Assembly: GCA_036960305.1 (NCBI GenBank)
Contig: JBALWA010000010.1
Span: forward strand, 1-64,000
Origin: JBALVT01 sp036960305
GTDB lineage: Bacteria; Pseudomonadota; Gammaproteobacteria; Pseudomonadales; Halieaceae
Reading direction: 5' to 3'
DNA: 64,000 nucleotides
In this document: positions 63,145 to 64,000 of the stretch, piece after piece
Position numbering within the stretch: position 1 is the first letter of the stretch
Layout of the letters: the number at the start of each line of letters is the position of its first letter
Position numbers and translations under genes: made by a program
Notes under the pieces: generated by a model
What the model was told of the DNA's origin: nothing
Database searches by the model: none
Seen by the model: the letters and a program-made list of their open reading frames with translations, nothing else

Positions 63145-64000
63145 TCAGCGGCCACCGCTGATTCGTTCCAGCACTAGACCCCCGGAGCCCACAGCATATA
63201 CCGCGCCTTCGCAGATCGCGACCGCCTGCAGCGTATTGTCATGACCGCTATCCTCTGGTTCCCACAGGCCGTCACTATTTCGAAGAATTGTGCCGTTTGA
63301 GCCAACTGCATAAAATTCGCCATCTGCGCTCCCCACACAATGCAGGTCGCTGCGCACACCGGAGAACTCCCGATGCCAGCTGTCGTCTTCAAAGCGAATC
63401 AGCGTGCCCGCCAGGCCGGCTAGGAATAATTTATTCAAGGAGCTCCCTTGTACGCTGTACAAATCCTGGTCTGTGCCTGCGCCAAAAGATTTCCACCGCT
63501 CGCCATTCCACCGCAAAACGACACCGCCACCACCGACAGCCAACAGGTGCTGGGAGTCGCAGCCCCAAAGACCGTACAATTCCTGCTTAACACCCGTCTC
63601 GATTTGTCTCCACATCAGGCCGTCGTAACGCAGCGCGTAGCCGTTATCGCCCACGGCGAAAATATCATGGGGACCAAATCCGGTAATGGACAGCAACGCA
63701 GTCTCTATACCAGCGCGGTGCGCGATGCTCCATTCCTCACCATCAAAGTGTAAAATAGTTGCGGCATCACAGACTGCGAAAATGTTTCTGGGCGATGTAC
63801 CCCACAGATCGTGAATACGCAGGTTTCCCGGTGTCTCACTGACCGTGAGTTCTCCGTGCCGGCAGTGCAGTACGACGCCTGAATCTCCCGCCGCTATGAA
63901 ATGGGAGTTATCAATGGCCCAAAGTGTACGCAGCGTCTTGTTTGTTTCGCCGTTTGAGATTTTCTTCCAGGTTGCTTTTGTTTCGCTGGTAACCGAAATT
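63145..64000 (-). CDS. Beta-propeller-like repeat protein, 5' end beyond the window
   Basis: An open frame that reads without interruption to the right edge gives 284 residues before the stop at 63145. It consists of repeats of about 40-45 residues, each with an aromatic-W-G or V-G-S/D-N-G-x-x-L/V turn: FAVGDNGYALRYDGLMW, LAVGGGGVVLRWNGERW, LAGLAGTLIRFEDDSW, YAVGSNGTILRNSDGLW and AVYAVGSGGLVLERISG. The pattern suggests a WD40/Kelch-like or BNR-like propeller. Internal start codons give shorter frames, but the reading frame extends past the edge. No catalytic motif is seen and the function is unknown. Confidence 0.8.
   Translation of the reverse strand, partial: ISVTSETKATWKKISNGETNKTLRTLWAIDNSHFIAAGDSGVVLHCRHGELTVSETPGNLRIHDLWGTSPRNIFAVCDAATILHFDGEEWSIAHRAGIETALLSITGFGPHDIFAVGDNGYALRYDGLMWRQIETGVKQELYGLWGCDSQHLLAVGGGGVVLRWNGERWKSFGAGTDQDLYSVQGSSLNKLFLAGLAGTLIRFEDDSWHREFSGVRSDLHCVGSADGEFYAVGSNGTILRNSDGLWEPEDSGHDNTLQAVAICEGAVYAVGSGGLVLERISGGR

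Overview
The window is a chromosomal segment of a Gram-negative gammaproteobacterium. Evidence for this is the TonB/FecIR signalling set, four RND tripartite-type efflux systems, lipoproteins with lipoboxes, a stand-alone second EF-G of the type found in pseudomonads, and DUF6152/DUF6644 proteins. Gene content (Rieske oxygenase, FATP-type acyl-CoA ligase, DUF3089 hydrolase) resembles marine hydrocarbon- or lipid-degrading lineages such as Cellvibrionales/Halieaceae; that placement is inference. I saw no rRNA, tRNA, CRISPR array, phage or intact insertion sequence. There is one assembly gap of 98 Ns (49638-49735), which cuts an OsmC-family gene.

Layout. 0-1.8 kb: a YibI/YibH-like membrane pair and a DUF4345 protein. 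1.9-11.6 kb: a FecI sigma factor, FecR anti-sigma and a TonB-dependent transducer, followed on the same strand by a DUF3089 hydrolase, a GPH-type MFS symporter, a FATP-type acyl-CoA ligase and a NUDT19-like Nudix hydrolase. This reads as uptake, hydrolysis and CoA activation of a hydrophobic or esterified nutrient. 11.7-15.7 kb: an MDR oxidoreductase, a DUF1330 protein and EF-G2 with a clear terminator. 15.8-25.1 kb: a Rieske oxygenase, an AraC regulator divergent from a LuxE-like/LuxC-like pair (an acyl-reductase module without luciferase), then an amidohydrolase lipoprotein, a carboxymuconolactone-decarboxylase family protein and a serine hydrolase.

25.3-37.9 kb is a metal-efflux island. 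A small Cys-rich secreted protein heads a CusCBA-like operon. A membrane-anchored LuxR-type regulator follows, divergent from a second TolC/adaptor/CzcA-like operon that ends in DUF3240. A perfect 10-bp inverted repeat sits between regulator and pump.

38.0-43.2 kb holds an envelope module of unknown function. On + are two related secreted proteins flanking a DUF6152 protein. Converging on - are a cytochrome-c lipoprotein, two DUF6644 membrane proteins and a 43-residue membrane ORF. 43.2-49.5 kb: a thermostable-hemolysin family protein, an ACR3 arsenite carrier and a third RND adaptor/permease pair. 49.7-57.7 kb: OsmC (cut by the gap), a 5'-nucleotidase-like phosphoesterase with a SoxB-like GNW motif, and an ArsR-family regulator whose two cysteines have the exact spacing of the persulfide sensors BigR/SqrR. 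The regulator is followed by a fourth RND permease/adaptor and a ferric-reductase-like membrane protein.

57.7-64.0 kb is mixed: a secreted DJ-1/PfpI protein, cupin, PNPOx-like protein, a hypothetical divergent from a ToxR/CadC-like regulator, a HapR/LuxR-like TetR regulator, and a beta-propeller-like protein running off the right edge.

The strongest candidates for undescribed biology are the ArsR(C30/C96)-RND-ferric reductase locus with its promoter, the DUF6152/DUF6644/cytochrome module with its tiny membrane ORF, and the luciferase-free LuxE/LuxC pair.
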